From Micrococcus lacusdianchii (lineage in GTDB: Bacteria; Actinomycetota; Actinomycetes; Actinomycetales; Micrococcaceae): 64,000 bases of DNA. Within the stretch, counting starts at the first letter, position 1, and each line of letters begins with the position of its first letter. The translations under genes and the position numbers were made by a program. The notes below the pieces were generated by a model. It was not told the origin of the DNA. It searched no databases and was given only the letters and a program-made list of their open reading frames with translations. Shown here piece after piece: positions 27,449 through 35,470 of this stretch. The stretch lies in contig NZ_JAKNUW010000005.1 of NCBI RefSeq assembly GCF_023155805.1, positions 62,001 through 126,000 on the forward strand, read 5' to 3'.

Positions 27449-28036
27449 TCAGTCGAGCCCGAGCTCGTCCTTGCCGAACGCGTACAGGTAGGGGACGCCG
27501 GCCTCCTGTGCCACGCGCTCGGCGGCGCCGGTGGCGCGGTCCACGATCACGGCCACGGCCTGGACGTCGCCGCCGGCCTTCCGCACGCCCTCGACGGCGG
27601 TCAGCGCGGAGCCGCCGGTGGTGGAGGTGTCCTCCAGGACGACGACGCGGCGCCCGTCGACCCCGGGGCCCTCGACCTGGCGGCCCATGCCGTAGGACTT
27701 CTGCGCCTTGCGCACCACGAACGCGTCGAGCGCGCGGCCCTGCGCGCCGGCCTGGTGCATCATCGCGGTGGCCACGGGGTCCGCGCCCATGGTGAGCCCG
27801 CCCATGGTCTCGAACTCGATCCCGTTGTCCTCGAGCAGGCGCAGCATGACGCGGCCGATCAGCGGGGCGGCCTCGTGGTGGAGGGTCACGCGGCGCAGGT
27901 CCACGTAGTAGTCCGCCTCCTTGCCGGAGGACAGGGTGACGCGGCCGTGCACCACGGCCAGCTCCCGGATGAGCTCGCGGAGGCGCTCGCGGTCCTGCTC
28001 GGGCGTGGGGGCGGAGGGGGTCTGCGCGTCGGTCAT
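27449..28036 (-). CDS. pyrE: Orotate phosphoribosyltransferase
   Basis: PyrE joins orotate and PRPP to OMP in pyrimidine synthesis. The 195-residue protein has the PRPP-binding motif VVVLEDTSTTGGSA, the flexible-loop KAQKSYGMGRQVEG and LSSGKEADYYVDLRR near the N-terminus. Two in-frame ATGs lie three codons apart; I chose 28036. Its stop is only 4 bp from the corA stop, with no room for a terminator between the convergent genes. Confidence 0.94.
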   Translation of the reverse strand: MTDAQTPSAPTPEQDRERLRELIRELAVVHGRVTLSSGKEADYYVDLRRVTLHHEAAPLIGRVMLRLLEDNGIEFETMGGLTMGADPVATAMMHQAGAQGRALDAFVVRKAQKSYGMGRQVEGPGVDGRRVVVLEDTSTTGGSALTAVEGVRKAGGDVQAVAVIVDRATGAAERVAQEAGVPYLYAFGKDELGLD

Positions 28037-28103
28037 GCCGCCCATGCTACGGCGGCGGGCGCACCCCTCGACCGGGCGCGGAGCGCGGGGCTAGCCTCGG
28101 ACC

Positions 28104-28544
28104 ATGACGGACCCGGCACAGCAGCACACGTCCCACCCCTCCGGCCTGCCCCTGTCCCACTGGCTCACGGTGGCCGAGGGCCTGCTCGCGGCGCGGATCG
28201 GCGCGAATCTCGAGGAGCACGGCCTGACCCGCCCGCAGTGGCAGGTCCTCAACGCCCTGACCACCTCGCCCCTGTCCGCCGCGGTGATCCGCTCGGGCTT
28301 CGAGGCGGAGGTGCGCGACGCCGTCGCCGACCAGCTGGACGAGCTCGTGGAGGCCGGCTGGGTGACCGTGGAGGGCGAGCTGTTCACTCTCACCGCCACG
28401 GGCCGGGCCGCCGGCGAGCGCGTGGGCGAGGCCGTGGCGCGCCTGCGCGGGGACGCCACCGCGGACCTGCCCGCCGAGCACTACGAGATCACCGTGACCA
28501 CCCTGCGGGCGATCGCGCGGAACCTGGGGCACCCGGAGGCCTGA
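28104..28544 (+). CDS. MarR-like winged-helix protein
   Basis: This 146-residue protein has the MarR layout: helices [32 protein letters not shown], then a winged-helix region with [28 protein letters not shown]. Such proteins act as small dimeric transcription regulators, often ligand-responsive. No target is evident: the flanking genes are pyrE (divergent) and nadE (downstream). The recognition helix is weaker than in typical MarR, so DNA binding is likely but not certain. Confidence 0.75.
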   Translation: MTDPAQQHTSHPSGLPLSHWLTVAEGLLAARIGANLEEHGLTRPQWQVLNALTTSPLSAAVIRSGFEAEVRDAVADQLDELVEAGWVTVEGELFTLTATGRAAGERVGEAVARLRGDATADLPAEHYEITVTTLRAIARNLGHPEA

Positions 28545-28590
28545 GGGGCGGGTTTTCCCCGGGCCGCGGGGCCGGCCCTACGCTGGGGCC

Positions 28591-29505
28591 ATGCGTGAAC
28601 TCCAGCAGCAGATCATCGCCGAGATGGGCGTGCACCCCCGGATCGACCCCGCCGCCGAGGTCGAGGCCCGCGTCCAGTTCCTCGTGGACTACCTCGAGGC
28701 CACCGGCACGTCCGGGTTCGTGCTCGGCATCTCGGGCGGCGTGGACTCCACCACCGCCGGGCGCCTGGCCCAGCTCGCCGTCGAGCGCCGCCGCGCGCAG
28801 CTCGGGGTGACAGACGCCGTCGCCCTCGGGGGTCCCGTGGCCGGCGCCGTCCCCGGGGAGGCTGGCTCCGGAGCCCACGCCCCCGCCCCCTCCCGCGAGA
28901 ACCCCCGGTTCACGGCGGTGCGCCTGCCGTACCGGGTGCAGCAGGACGAGGCCGATGCGCAGACGGCCATGGACTTCATCGACGCGGACGAGGAGCGCAC
29001 CCTGAACATCGCCGGCGGGGTGGACGGCCTGGCCGAGGCCTTCGCGGAGGCGGCCGGCGAGCCCCTCACCGACTACAACAAGGGCAACGTGAAGGCCCGC
29101 ATGCGGATGGTGGCGCAGTACGCGCTGGCCGGAGCGCACGGGCAGCTGGTGATCGGCACGGACCACGCGGCCGAGGCCATCACCGGGTTCTACACGAAGT
29201 TCGGCGACGGCGGCGCGGACGTCCTGCCGCTGGCCGGCCTGAACAAGCGGCAGGTGCGGGCGCTGGGCCGCGAACTCGGCGCCCCCGAGCCCCTGTGGAA
29301 CAAGGTGCCCACCGCGGACCTGCTGGACGGCACGCCGGGCCAGACGGACGAGGCCGAACTCGGGATGACGTACGAGGACATCGACGACTACCTCGAGGGC
29401 AGGGACATCCCCGCCGAGGTCGCGGAGAAGCTCGAGGGCATCTGGCTCCGCAGCCGCCACAAGCGCACCACGCCGGTGACGATCCACGACGACTGGTGGC
29501 GGTGA
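28591..29505 (+). CDS. nadE: NH3-dependent NAD+ synthetase
   Basis: NadE converts deamido-NAD to NAD using ammonia and ATP. The ATP-pyrophosphatase loop SGGVDS is at residues 48-53, followed later by [37 protein letters not shown] and the C-terminal KRTTP. It lacks a glutaminase domain, so it is the ammonia type. At 304 residues it is about 30 longer than Escherichia coli NadE because of a Gly/Pro/Ala-rich insertion at about 70-105. It stands alone, 46 bp after the MarR-like gene. Confidence 0.94.
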   Translation: MRELQQQIIAEMGVHPRIDPAAEVEARVQFLVDYLEATGTSGFVLGISGGVDSTTAGRLAQLAVERRRAQLGVTDAVALGGPVAGAVPGEAGSGAHAPAPSRENPRFTAVRLPYRVQQDEADAQTAMDFIDADEERTLNIAGGVDGLAEAFAEAAGEPLTDYNKGNVKARMRMVAQYALAGAHGQLVIGTDHAAEAITGFYTKFGDGGADVLPLAGLNKRQVRALGRELGAPEPLWNKVPTADLLDGTPGQTDEAELGMTYEDIDDYLEGRDIPAEVAEKLEGIWLRSRHKRTTPVTIHDDWWR

Positions 29506-29509
29506 CGCC

Positions 29510-30862
29510 TCAGCGGCGGAAGGCCGCCCCCGGGTGGTCGTCTCGGAGCGTGTCCGTGCCGAGGATCCGCCCGCGCAGCGTGCCCGACGCCGGCCGGTGG
29601 CCCTCCCGCAGGTGCCCGCGCTCGCGCAGCACCGGGCTGACGTGCTCGGCGAAGGCCGGCAGGTCCACGCCGCGCAGCGCGTAGTCCACGTTGAACCCGT
29701 CCACGCCGGCCTCGGCGGCCCAGCGCTCGAGCTCGTCCGCCACGGTCTCGCCCGAGCCCACGATCACGGGCCCGCGGGCGCCGATCGCCATGAACGCGGC
29801 GAGGTCCCGCACGGTCCACGCGCGGTCCGGGTCCATCGAGGTGAAGGACTGCAGCGCGGAGCGGTTGCCCTCGATCGGCACGTCCTCGAGCACGTCGTCC
29901 GGGGACAGGGCCGCGAGGTCCAGCCCGGTCCACCCGGCGAAGAGGGCCAGGGCCGCGTCCTCGTCCACGTGGCGGGCGTAGTCGTCCAGGCGGGCGCGGG
30001 CGGCGTCGTCGGTCTCCGCCGCGACCACCGTGACCGAGGTGATGGTGCGGATCGCGTCCCACGGGCGCCCGGCGCGCTCCAGGTGCGCGGGCAGCGCGTC
30101 GGTCAGGCGGCGCACGTTCTCCGGCGTGGTGCCGGAGAAGAACAGGGCCTCCGCGTGGCGGGCGGCGAACTCCAGCCCGCGCGGGGAGGAGCCCGCCTGG
30201 AACAGGAACGGCGTGCCCTGCGGCCCGGGCAGCGTCAGCCCCGGCCCGGGCACGGAGAACCAGCGGCCCTCGTGCCCCGCCCCGTGGACCCTCTCGGGGT
30301 CCAGGTAGACACCGGCCTCGTCGTCGGCCACGAGGGCGCCGGGGGCGAAGGTGCCCTCCCACAGCGCGTAGACCACGTCCATGAACTCGTCGGCGCGGTC
30401 GTAGCGCTCGTCGTGCGGGACGAGGTCCCCGAGGCCCAGGTTCTCGGTGGCCGAGCGCTGGTAGGAGGTGACGATGTTCCACGCGATCCGCCCGCGCGTG
30501 AGGTGGTCCAGTGTGGCGAACCTCCGGGCCAGCAGGTACGGCTGCTCGTAGCTCACGGAGGCCGTCACCCCGAAGCCGATCCGCTCCGTGGCGGCCGCGA
30601 GCGCGCTCACCGCCAGCAGCGGGTCCAGCATCGGGTACTGCATGCCCTCGCGGATCGCGGTGGCCCCGGAGCCGTCGAACACGTCGTAGACGCCGGCCAC
30701 GTCCGCGAAGAACATCGCGTCGAAGCCCGCCGCCTCGAGCAGGCGGGCGTGCCGGATCCAGAAGTCGAGGTCCCGGTACTGCTCGACATCGGCGTCGGGG
30801 TGACGCCAGATCCCGATGGTCTGGTGCGTGGGGACCATCATGTCCAGGGCGCAGAGGAGCAT
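29510..30862 (-). CDS. NtaA/SnaA/DszA-type flavin-dependent monooxygenase
   Basis: This 450-residue protein is a class C flavin monooxygenase using FMNH2 from a separate reductase. Family segments include GIWRHPDAD, DAMFFADVAGVYDVFDGS, ISYEQPYLLARRF-like VSYEQPYLLARRFATLDHL, RIAWNIVTSYQRSA and PFLFQAGSSPRGLEFAARHAE. Relatives oxidise aminopolyacetates, sulfur heterocycles or sulfonates; the substrate here cannot be told. No reductase gene is adjacent. The ATG at 30862 has AGGA 9 nt upstream, and the gene is divergent from xth. Confidence 0.86.
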   Translation of the reverse strand: MLLCALDMMVPTHQTIGIWRHPDADVEQYRDLDFWIRHARLLEAAGFDAMFFADVAGVYDVFDGSGATAIREGMQYPMLDPLLAVSALAAATERIGFGVTASVSYEQPYLLARRFATLDHLTRGRIAWNIVTSYQRSATENLGLGDLVPHDERYDRADEFMDVVYALWEGTFAPGALVADDEAGVYLDPERVHGAGHEGRWFSVPGPGLTLPGPQGTPFLFQAGSSPRGLEFAARHAEALFFSGTTPENVRRLTDALPAHLERAGRPWDAIRTITSVTVVAAETDDAARARLDDYARHVDEDAALALFAGWTGLDLAALSPDDVLEDVPIEGNRSALQSFTSMDPDRAWTVRDLAAFMAIGARGPVIVGSGETVADELERWAAEAGVDGFNVDYALRGVDLPAFAEHVSPVLRERGHLREGHRPASGTLRGRILGTDTLRDDHPGAAFRR

Positions 30863-30960
30863 GCGCCCATCCTCGCATCCCGGGCGTGACCGGGCTCACG
30901 GACGGCCCGACGACGCCGCCCGCGCCGTCCCGCGTCCGCTCTCCCCGCTAGCCTGGTCGG

Positions 30961-31785
30961 GTGAAGATCGCCACCTGGAACGTGAACTCCCTCCGCGCCC
31001 GCGCCGACCGCGTGGAGGCCTTCCTCGAGCGCCGGGACATGGACGTCCTGGCCATCCAGGAGACCAAGTGCAAGGACGAGAACTTCCCCTGGGAACTGTT
31101 CGAGCGCGCCGGCTACGAGGTCGCCCACCACGGGATCTCGCAGTGGAACGGCGTGGCCATCGCCTCCCGCGTGGGCCTGTCCGACGTGCAGCGCGGCTTC
31201 CCCGGCCAGCCGCACTTCGGCAAGGGCGGCAAGGACCCGCAGGAGGAGGCCCGCGCCCTCTCCGCGGTGGTCGGGGAGGAGGCGGACGGCGTCGAGCCGG
31301 TGCGCCTGTGGAGCCTCTACGTGCCCAACGGCCGCGGCCTGCAGGACGAGCACATGCCCTACAAGCTCGAGTGGCTGCGCGTCCTGGCGGAGCACGCCGC
31401 GGCGGAGCTCGCCGCGGACCCGCGGGCCCGCACCGCCTACGTGGGCGACTGGAACATCGCCCCGCGGGACGAGGACGTGTGGGACATCGAGATGTTCCTC
31501 CGGGACGGGTACACCCATGTCTCCGAGCCCGAGCGCGCGGCGTTCCGCGCCTTCGAGGAGCTCGGCTTCACGGACCCCGTGCGCCCGCGCCACCCCGGCC
31601 CGGACGTCTACACCTACTGGGACTACACGCAGCTGCGCTTCCCCAAGAACAAGGGCATGCGCATCGACTTCCCGCTGCTCTCCCCCGCGCTCGCCGAGAC
31701 CGTCACGGACGCCTGGATCGACCGCGAGGAGCGCAAGGGCAAGGGCGCCTCGGACCACGCGCCCGTGGTCGTGGAGCTCGGCTGA
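30961..31785 (+). CDS. xth: Exodeoxyribonuclease III (AP endonuclease)
   Basis: This Mg-dependent nuclease cleaves DNA at abasic sites and removes 3' blocking groups in base excision repair. The 274 residues show the ExoIII/APE1 motifs: TWNVNSLRAR at the N-terminus, IQETKCKD with the metal-binding Glu, YVPNGRG, GDWNIAP and RIDFPLLSP, ending GASDHAPV with the catalytic His. It starts at GTG 30961. Immediately downstream is a GC-rich hairpin and the next gene. Confidence 0.95.
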   Translation: MKIATWNVNSLRARADRVEAFLERRDMDVLAIQETKCKDENFPWELFERAGYEVAHHGISQWNGVAIASRVGLSDVQRGFPGQPHFGKGGKDPQEEARALSAVVGEEADGVEPVRLWSLYVPNGRGLQDEHMPYKLEWLRVLAEHAAAELAADPRARTAYVGDWNIAPRDEDVWDIEMFLRDGYTHVSEPERAAFRAFEELGFTDPVRPRHPGPDVYTYWDYTQLRFPKNKGMRIDFPLLSPALAETVTDAWIDREERKGKGASDHAPVVVELG

Positions 31786-31811
31786 GCCGGCCCGCCCCAT
31801 GACGACGACGG

Positions 31812-31855
31812 CGCCCGCCCCCTCCCGACCGCACCCCCTCCGCCGGGGGCGGGCG
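31812..31855 (+). terminator. Hairpin after xth touching the next start codon
   Basis: CGCCCGCCCCC (31812-31822) pairs with GGGGGCGGGCG (31845-31855) around a 22-nt loop. The 3' arm ends on the first base of the GTG start of the next gene, so it may also mask that start. Confidence 0.6.
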
Positions 31856-32805
31856 TGAACGCCGCCGCGCACCTGCGCGTCTTCCAACCGCTGTGCGCGT
31901 ACCCGGACGCGGTGCAGGCGCGGCTCATCGCGGCCGCCCACCTGACCCGCGCCGAGGTGGAGGCCGAGGCGCAGGCGCGGGCCCGGCGTCGTCTGCTGCG
32001 GCGCGTGGCGGACCCGTTCCCGGAGCCCGGCGAGGACGACCTGGTGCGCGTGCTGGAGGTGGACGGGTCCGCGTTCTACTGCCCGGACGAGCTCGGGCTG
32101 CGCATGGAGATGGCCGCGGCCATGCTCGAGGAGTCCATGGCGCTGTCCGCGTACGAGGCCGCCGTCCCCACGGCGGCGCGCGCCATGAACCGCGGCCGCG
32201 CCCTCGTGGCGCTCGAGGACGAGTGGGGCCTCACCCCGGGCGCGGACGACGAGCCCGCCGAGGAGCACGGCCCGGGGCGAGGCGCCGCGGTCCAGGGCCA
32301 CGACGACGAGCCGGCCCCCCGGGACGGCGGCCGCGGCCCCGAGCAGGCCCACCAGGACGGGGACGGCACGGGCGGCACCCACCGGGTGCAGACCCGCACC
32401 GCCGTGTGGGGCCTGCCCCACGCGTGGCTGGCGGTGTTCGACCCGGAGGAGCCCGTGCGTCGCCTCGTGGACGGGGAGACCGTGGCGTACCGGCGCACGC
32501 CGGTGACGGCCGCGGTCGAGCGGGCCGGGCACGCCGCCGCGGTCCTGGCCCGGCACGCGGAGGACTCCGAACTGCTCGGCGAGCTGGCCGTGATGATCCC
32601 GTGGCTGCAGGCGTTCCACCCGGCCTCCGTGCTGGAGCTGGACTACGGCGGGCTCACGCCCCACGTGTGGCCGGACGACTCGGCGTTCGACCTCTGGACC
32701 CTGCTCGACGCGCTCGAGGAGGGGGACGAGGCCACCGCCGGACTCGCGCAGGAGCGGCTCAACCGCCGGTGGGGCCGCGTGGGGATGCTGGCGCACGCGA
32801 ACTGA
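31855..32805 (+). CDS. Conserved actinobacterial protein of unknown function
   Basis: This 316-residue protein has an N-terminal domain (about 1-130, HLRVFQPLCAYPDAVQ, VDGSAFYCPDELGLRMEMA), a hydrophilic Gly/Asp/Glu/Arg-rich linker (about 130-180) and a C-terminal domain (WGLPHAWLAVFDPEEPVRR, MIPWLQAFHPASVLELDYGGL, DLWTLLDALEEGD). Both blocks look like a soluble conserved protein, but I cannot name a function. It starts at GTG 31855 at the base of the preceding hairpin, so translation may depend on hairpin melting. It is convergent with the nitroreductase gene. Confidence 0.75.
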   Translation: MNAAAHLRVFQPLCAYPDAVQARLIAAAHLTRAEVEAEAQARARRRLLRRVADPFPEPGEDDLVRVLEVDGSAFYCPDELGLRMEMAAAMLEESMALSAYEAAVPTAARAMNRGRALVALEDEWGLTPGADDEPAEEHGPGRGAAVQGHDDEPAPRDGGRGPEQAHQDGDGTGGTHRVQTRTAVWGLPHAWLAVFDPEEPVRRLVDGETVAYRRTPVTAAVERAGHAAAVLARHAEDSELLGELAVMIPWLQAFHPASVLELDYGGLTPHVWPDDSAFDLWTLLDALEEGDEATAGLAQERLNRRWGRVGMLAHAN

Positions 32806-32830
32806 GCGCGGGACCCGGCCCGCCGCCCCG

Positions 32831-33409
32831 TCAGCGGCGCGGCATGCGCCCGAGGAACGGCGCCGGGTCGAGGGCCGGCTTGTGGGAGGCGGCGAGGCGT
32901 TCCCGGAACGCGGGCTCGACGTCCCCCACGTACAGCCAGCCCAGGAGCATCTCCTCGTCGGCCAGGCCGTGGGCGGCGCGCACCTCGGGCGCGTCCGTCA
33001 GCAGCCCGGACCGCCACATCACGCCCCAGCCGGCCTGCCACAGCGCGAGCTCGAGCAGGTGCGCCGCGCCGGCGGCGGTGGCGTGCTGCTCCCACGCGGG
33101 CACCTTGGGGTGCTCCACGTGCCGGGCGACCACGGCGATCAGCAGCTCGGCGCGGAACGGCTTGTCGTTGACCTCGCCCGGCGCGCGCTCGACGCCGGCC
33201 GCGGCGTCGAGGGCCTCGCCGAGGACGCGTCGGTCGTCCCCGCGGAGCAGGATCAGGCGCCAGGGCCGCAGCGCCTTGTGGTCGGCCACCGGGGTGACGG
33301 CGGCGAGGAGCCGGGCGATCTCCTCGTCCGACGGGGTGTCCGGGCCCACCTTGGAGACCGACCGGCGCGAGGCCATGGCCTGCAGGACGGGGTCGTCGAA
33401 GTGCTTCAT
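32831..33409 (-). CDS. Nitroreductase family flavoprotein
   Basis: This FMN oxidoreductase of 192 residues carries the family N-terminus MASRRSVSKVGPDTPSDEEIARLL, the FMN-contact ADHKALRPWRLILL and the C-terminal LLGWLYVGDV. Members reduce nitroaromatics, quinones or flavins with NAD(P)H. The substrate is not deducible. ATG 33409 is chosen because the preceding in-frame ATG (33457) adds a Gly/Pro-rich stretch unlike the family. The gene is divergent from the glucosidase. Confidence 0.87.
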   Translation of the reverse strand: MKHFDDPVLQAMASRRSVSKVGPDTPSDEEIARLLAAVTPVADHKALRPWRLILLRGDDRRVLGEALDAAAGVERAPGEVNDKPFRAELLIAVVARHVEHPKVPAWEQHATAAGAAHLLELALWQAGWGVMWRSGLLTDAPEVRAAHGLADEEMLLGWLYVGDVEPAFRERLAASHKPALDPAPFLGRMPRR

Positions 33410-33528
33410 GGCTCCATCCTGCCCTCCGGTCCGAGGTCCGCGGGCAGGACCGTCCACCCCATGACGTCCCCCACTCCGCGCAGGGCCGACCCTGCGCCGC
33501 GTCCGCCGCCCCGCCTACGCTGGGTCCC

Positions 33529-35361
33529 ATGACCCCGCAGCGCCCCGCCGTCACCCCCCTGAGCACGCCTCCCTCGGAGGCCCGCAACCGCCCCACCACC
33601 CCGTGGTGGGTGGACGCGGTGATCTACCAGGTCTACCCCCGCTCGTTCGCGGACGGGGACGGCAACGGCATGGGCGACCTGCCCGGCGTCACCGCGAAGA
33701 TCCCGTACCTCACCCGGCTCGGGGTGGACGCGATCTGGCTCTCGCCCTTCTACCTGTCCCCGCAGCACGACGCCGGCTACGACGTCGCGGACTACCGCGC
33801 CGTGGACCCCCGGTTCGGCACGCTGGCGGACGCGGACGAGATGATCGCCGCCGCGCACGACGCCGGGATCCGCGTGATCGTGGACCTCGTCCCCAACCAC
33901 ACCTCGTCCGACCACGCCTGGTTCCAGGCCGCCCTGGCCGCCGGTCCGGGCTCCCCCGAGCGGGCCCGCTACCACTTCACGGAGGGCCGCGGCGAGCACG
34001 GGGAGCTGCCCCCGAACAACTGGGAGTCCACCTTCGGCGGCGGCGCGTGGTCCCGCGTGACCGAGGCGGACGGCTCTCCGAGCCAGTGGTACCTCCACCT
34101 GTTCGACACCACCCAGCCGGACCTGAACTGGGAGAACCCTGAGGTCCGCGCGGAGTTCGAGGACATCCTGCGGTTCTGGCTGGACCGCGGCGTGGACGGG
34201 TTCCGTGTGGACGTGGCCCACGGGCTCATCAAGAAGCCGGGCTACCCGGACGCGGACCACACCCGCATGGGCATGGTCACGGACGCCGACGAGGACCAGG
34301 ACCCGGACTTCGACGTGGACGCGTTCGAGCCGGCCATGCCGTTCATCGACCAGGACGGGGTCCACGAGGTCTACCGCCAGTGGCGCCGCGTGCTGGACGC
34401 CTACCCGCACGAGCCGATGATGGTGGCTGAGGCCTGGGTCTCCCCGCTGCCGCGCATGTTCCGCTACGTCCGCGCGGACGAGATGCACCAGACCTTCAAC
34501 TTCACCTACCTCATGGCCGGCTGGGACGCCGAGTCCCTCTCCTCGGCCATCACCCGCTCCTTCCGGGAGGCCGAGAAGGTCGGCGCCCCGAACACCTGGG
34601 TGCTCTCCAACCACGACACGGTCCGGCACACCTCCCGCTACGGCCTCTCGGACCCCCGCGCCTACCCGGCCGGCATCACGGCCGAGGACGAGCAGCCCGA
34701 CGAGGCGCTGGGCCGGCGTCGGGCACGGGCGGCGGCGATGATCGAGCTGGCCCTGCCCGGCTCGGCGTACATCTACCAGGGCGACGAGCTCGGGCTGCCC
34801 GAGCACACCGCGCTCGCGGCCGAGCACCGCCAGGACCCCTACTTCTTCCGCACGGACGGCGCCGAGCCCGGCCGCGACGGCTGCCGCATCCCGATGCCGT
34901 GGGCCGCGGACGAGCCGCATCTGGGCTTCACGGTCCACCCCGACGGCGCCCCCGCGCCCGCCGACGCCGCCGCGCCCTGGCTGCCCCAGCCGGAGGCGTT
35001 CCGGGCGCTGGCCGCGGACCGGCAGGTCGGCGTCGAGGGCTCGCACTTCGAGCTGTACCGGCACCTGCTGCAGATCCGCGCCGAACTGGACCTGGGCACG
35101 GGCGCGTTCGCGTGGGCCGAGGCCCATCACCGCCCCGAGGAGAGCGTCCTGGCCTTCACGGTGACCTCGGGCGGAGGCCGCCATCTGGGCTCAGGCGAGC
35201 CGATCCCCGCGCGCACCGTCCTGGTGGTGGCGAACATCGGCACCGAGCCGGTCGCCCTGCCCGAGGATCGGGAGGTGGCGCTGCTGTCCCTGCCGGAGGA
35301 CGAGGCGATCGTGGGCGGCCGCCTGGCCCCCGACGCCGCCGCCTGGCTCCTCCAGCGCTGA
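33529..35361 (+). CDS. GH13 alpha-glucosidase (oligo-1,6-glucosidase/maltase type)
   Basis: This 610-residue cytoplasmic enzyme hydrolyses alpha-glucosides. The four GH13 motifs are present: DLVPNH (119-124), GFRVDVA with nucleophile Asp228, MVAEAW with acid/base Glu301 and LSNHD with Asp363. The N-terminal WWVDAVIYQVYPRSFADGDGNGMGDLPG is typical of GH13 subfamilies for maltases and isomaltases. Linkage preference is not certain. No transporter or regulator of sugars is adjacent. Two CRP-like palindromes lie just after its stop but serve the next gene. Confidence 0.92.
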   Translation: MTPQRPAVTPLSTPPSEARNRPTTPWWVDAVIYQVYPRSFADGDGNGMGDLPGVTAKIPYLTRLGVDAIWLSPFYLSPQHDAGYDVADYRAVDPRFGTLADADEMIAAAHDAGIRVIVDLVPNHTSSDHAWFQAALAAGPGSPERARYHFTEGRGEHGELPPNNWESTFGGGAWSRVTEADGSPSQWYLHLFDTTQPDLNWENPEVRAEFEDILRFWLDRGVDGFRVDVAHGLIKKPGYPDADHTRMGMVTDADEDQDPDFDVDAFEPAMPFIDQDGVHEVYRQWRRVLDAYPHEPMMVAEAWVSPLPRMFRYVRADEMHQTFNFTYLMAGWDAESLSSAITRSFREAEKVGAPNTWVLSNHDTVRHTSRYGLSDPRAYPAGITAEDEQPDEALGRRRARAAAMIELALPGSAYIYQGDELGLPEHTALAAEHRQDPYFFRTDGAEPGRDGCRIPMPWAADEPHLGFTVHPDGAPAPADAAAPWLPQPEAFRALAADRQVGVEGSHFELYRHLLQIRAELDLGTGAFAWAEAHHRPEESVLAFTVTSGGGRHLGSGEPIPARTVLVVANIGTEPVALPEDREVALLSLPEDEAIVGGRLAPDAAAWLLQR

Positions 35362-35379
35362 ACCCCACCGGGGCTCCGC

Positions 35380-35395
35380 TGTGAGGAATGTCACT
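35380..35395. promoter_or_regulatory. CRP-like box upstream of the amino-acid permease gene
   Basis: TGTGAGGAATGTCACT matches TGTGA-N6-TCAC with the last base changed from A to T. It lies 75 bp before the permease GTG, in the spacer after the glucosidase stop. Confidence 0.5.
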
Positions 35396-35433
35396 GTGTG
35401 GATGCGACGTTCCATCTAGTGGGGGGTCATGAT

Positions 35434-35451
35434 GGTGTGTCACTTCACACC
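35434..35451. promoter_or_regulatory. Palindrome near the permease start
   Basis: GGTGTG (35434-35439) and CACACC (35446-35451) form 6-bp arms around TCACTT, 20 bp before the GTG at 35471. The position suits a repressor site overlapping the ribosome binding region; the regulator is unknown. Confidence 0.45.
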
Positions 35452-35470
35452 GATCAGTGGGAGACCCATC

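Noticed and set aside
30838-32796. Long minus-strand frame opposite xth and the unknown gene
   Set aside because: It crosses two plus-strand genes with clear motifs or codon bias and resembles no protein.
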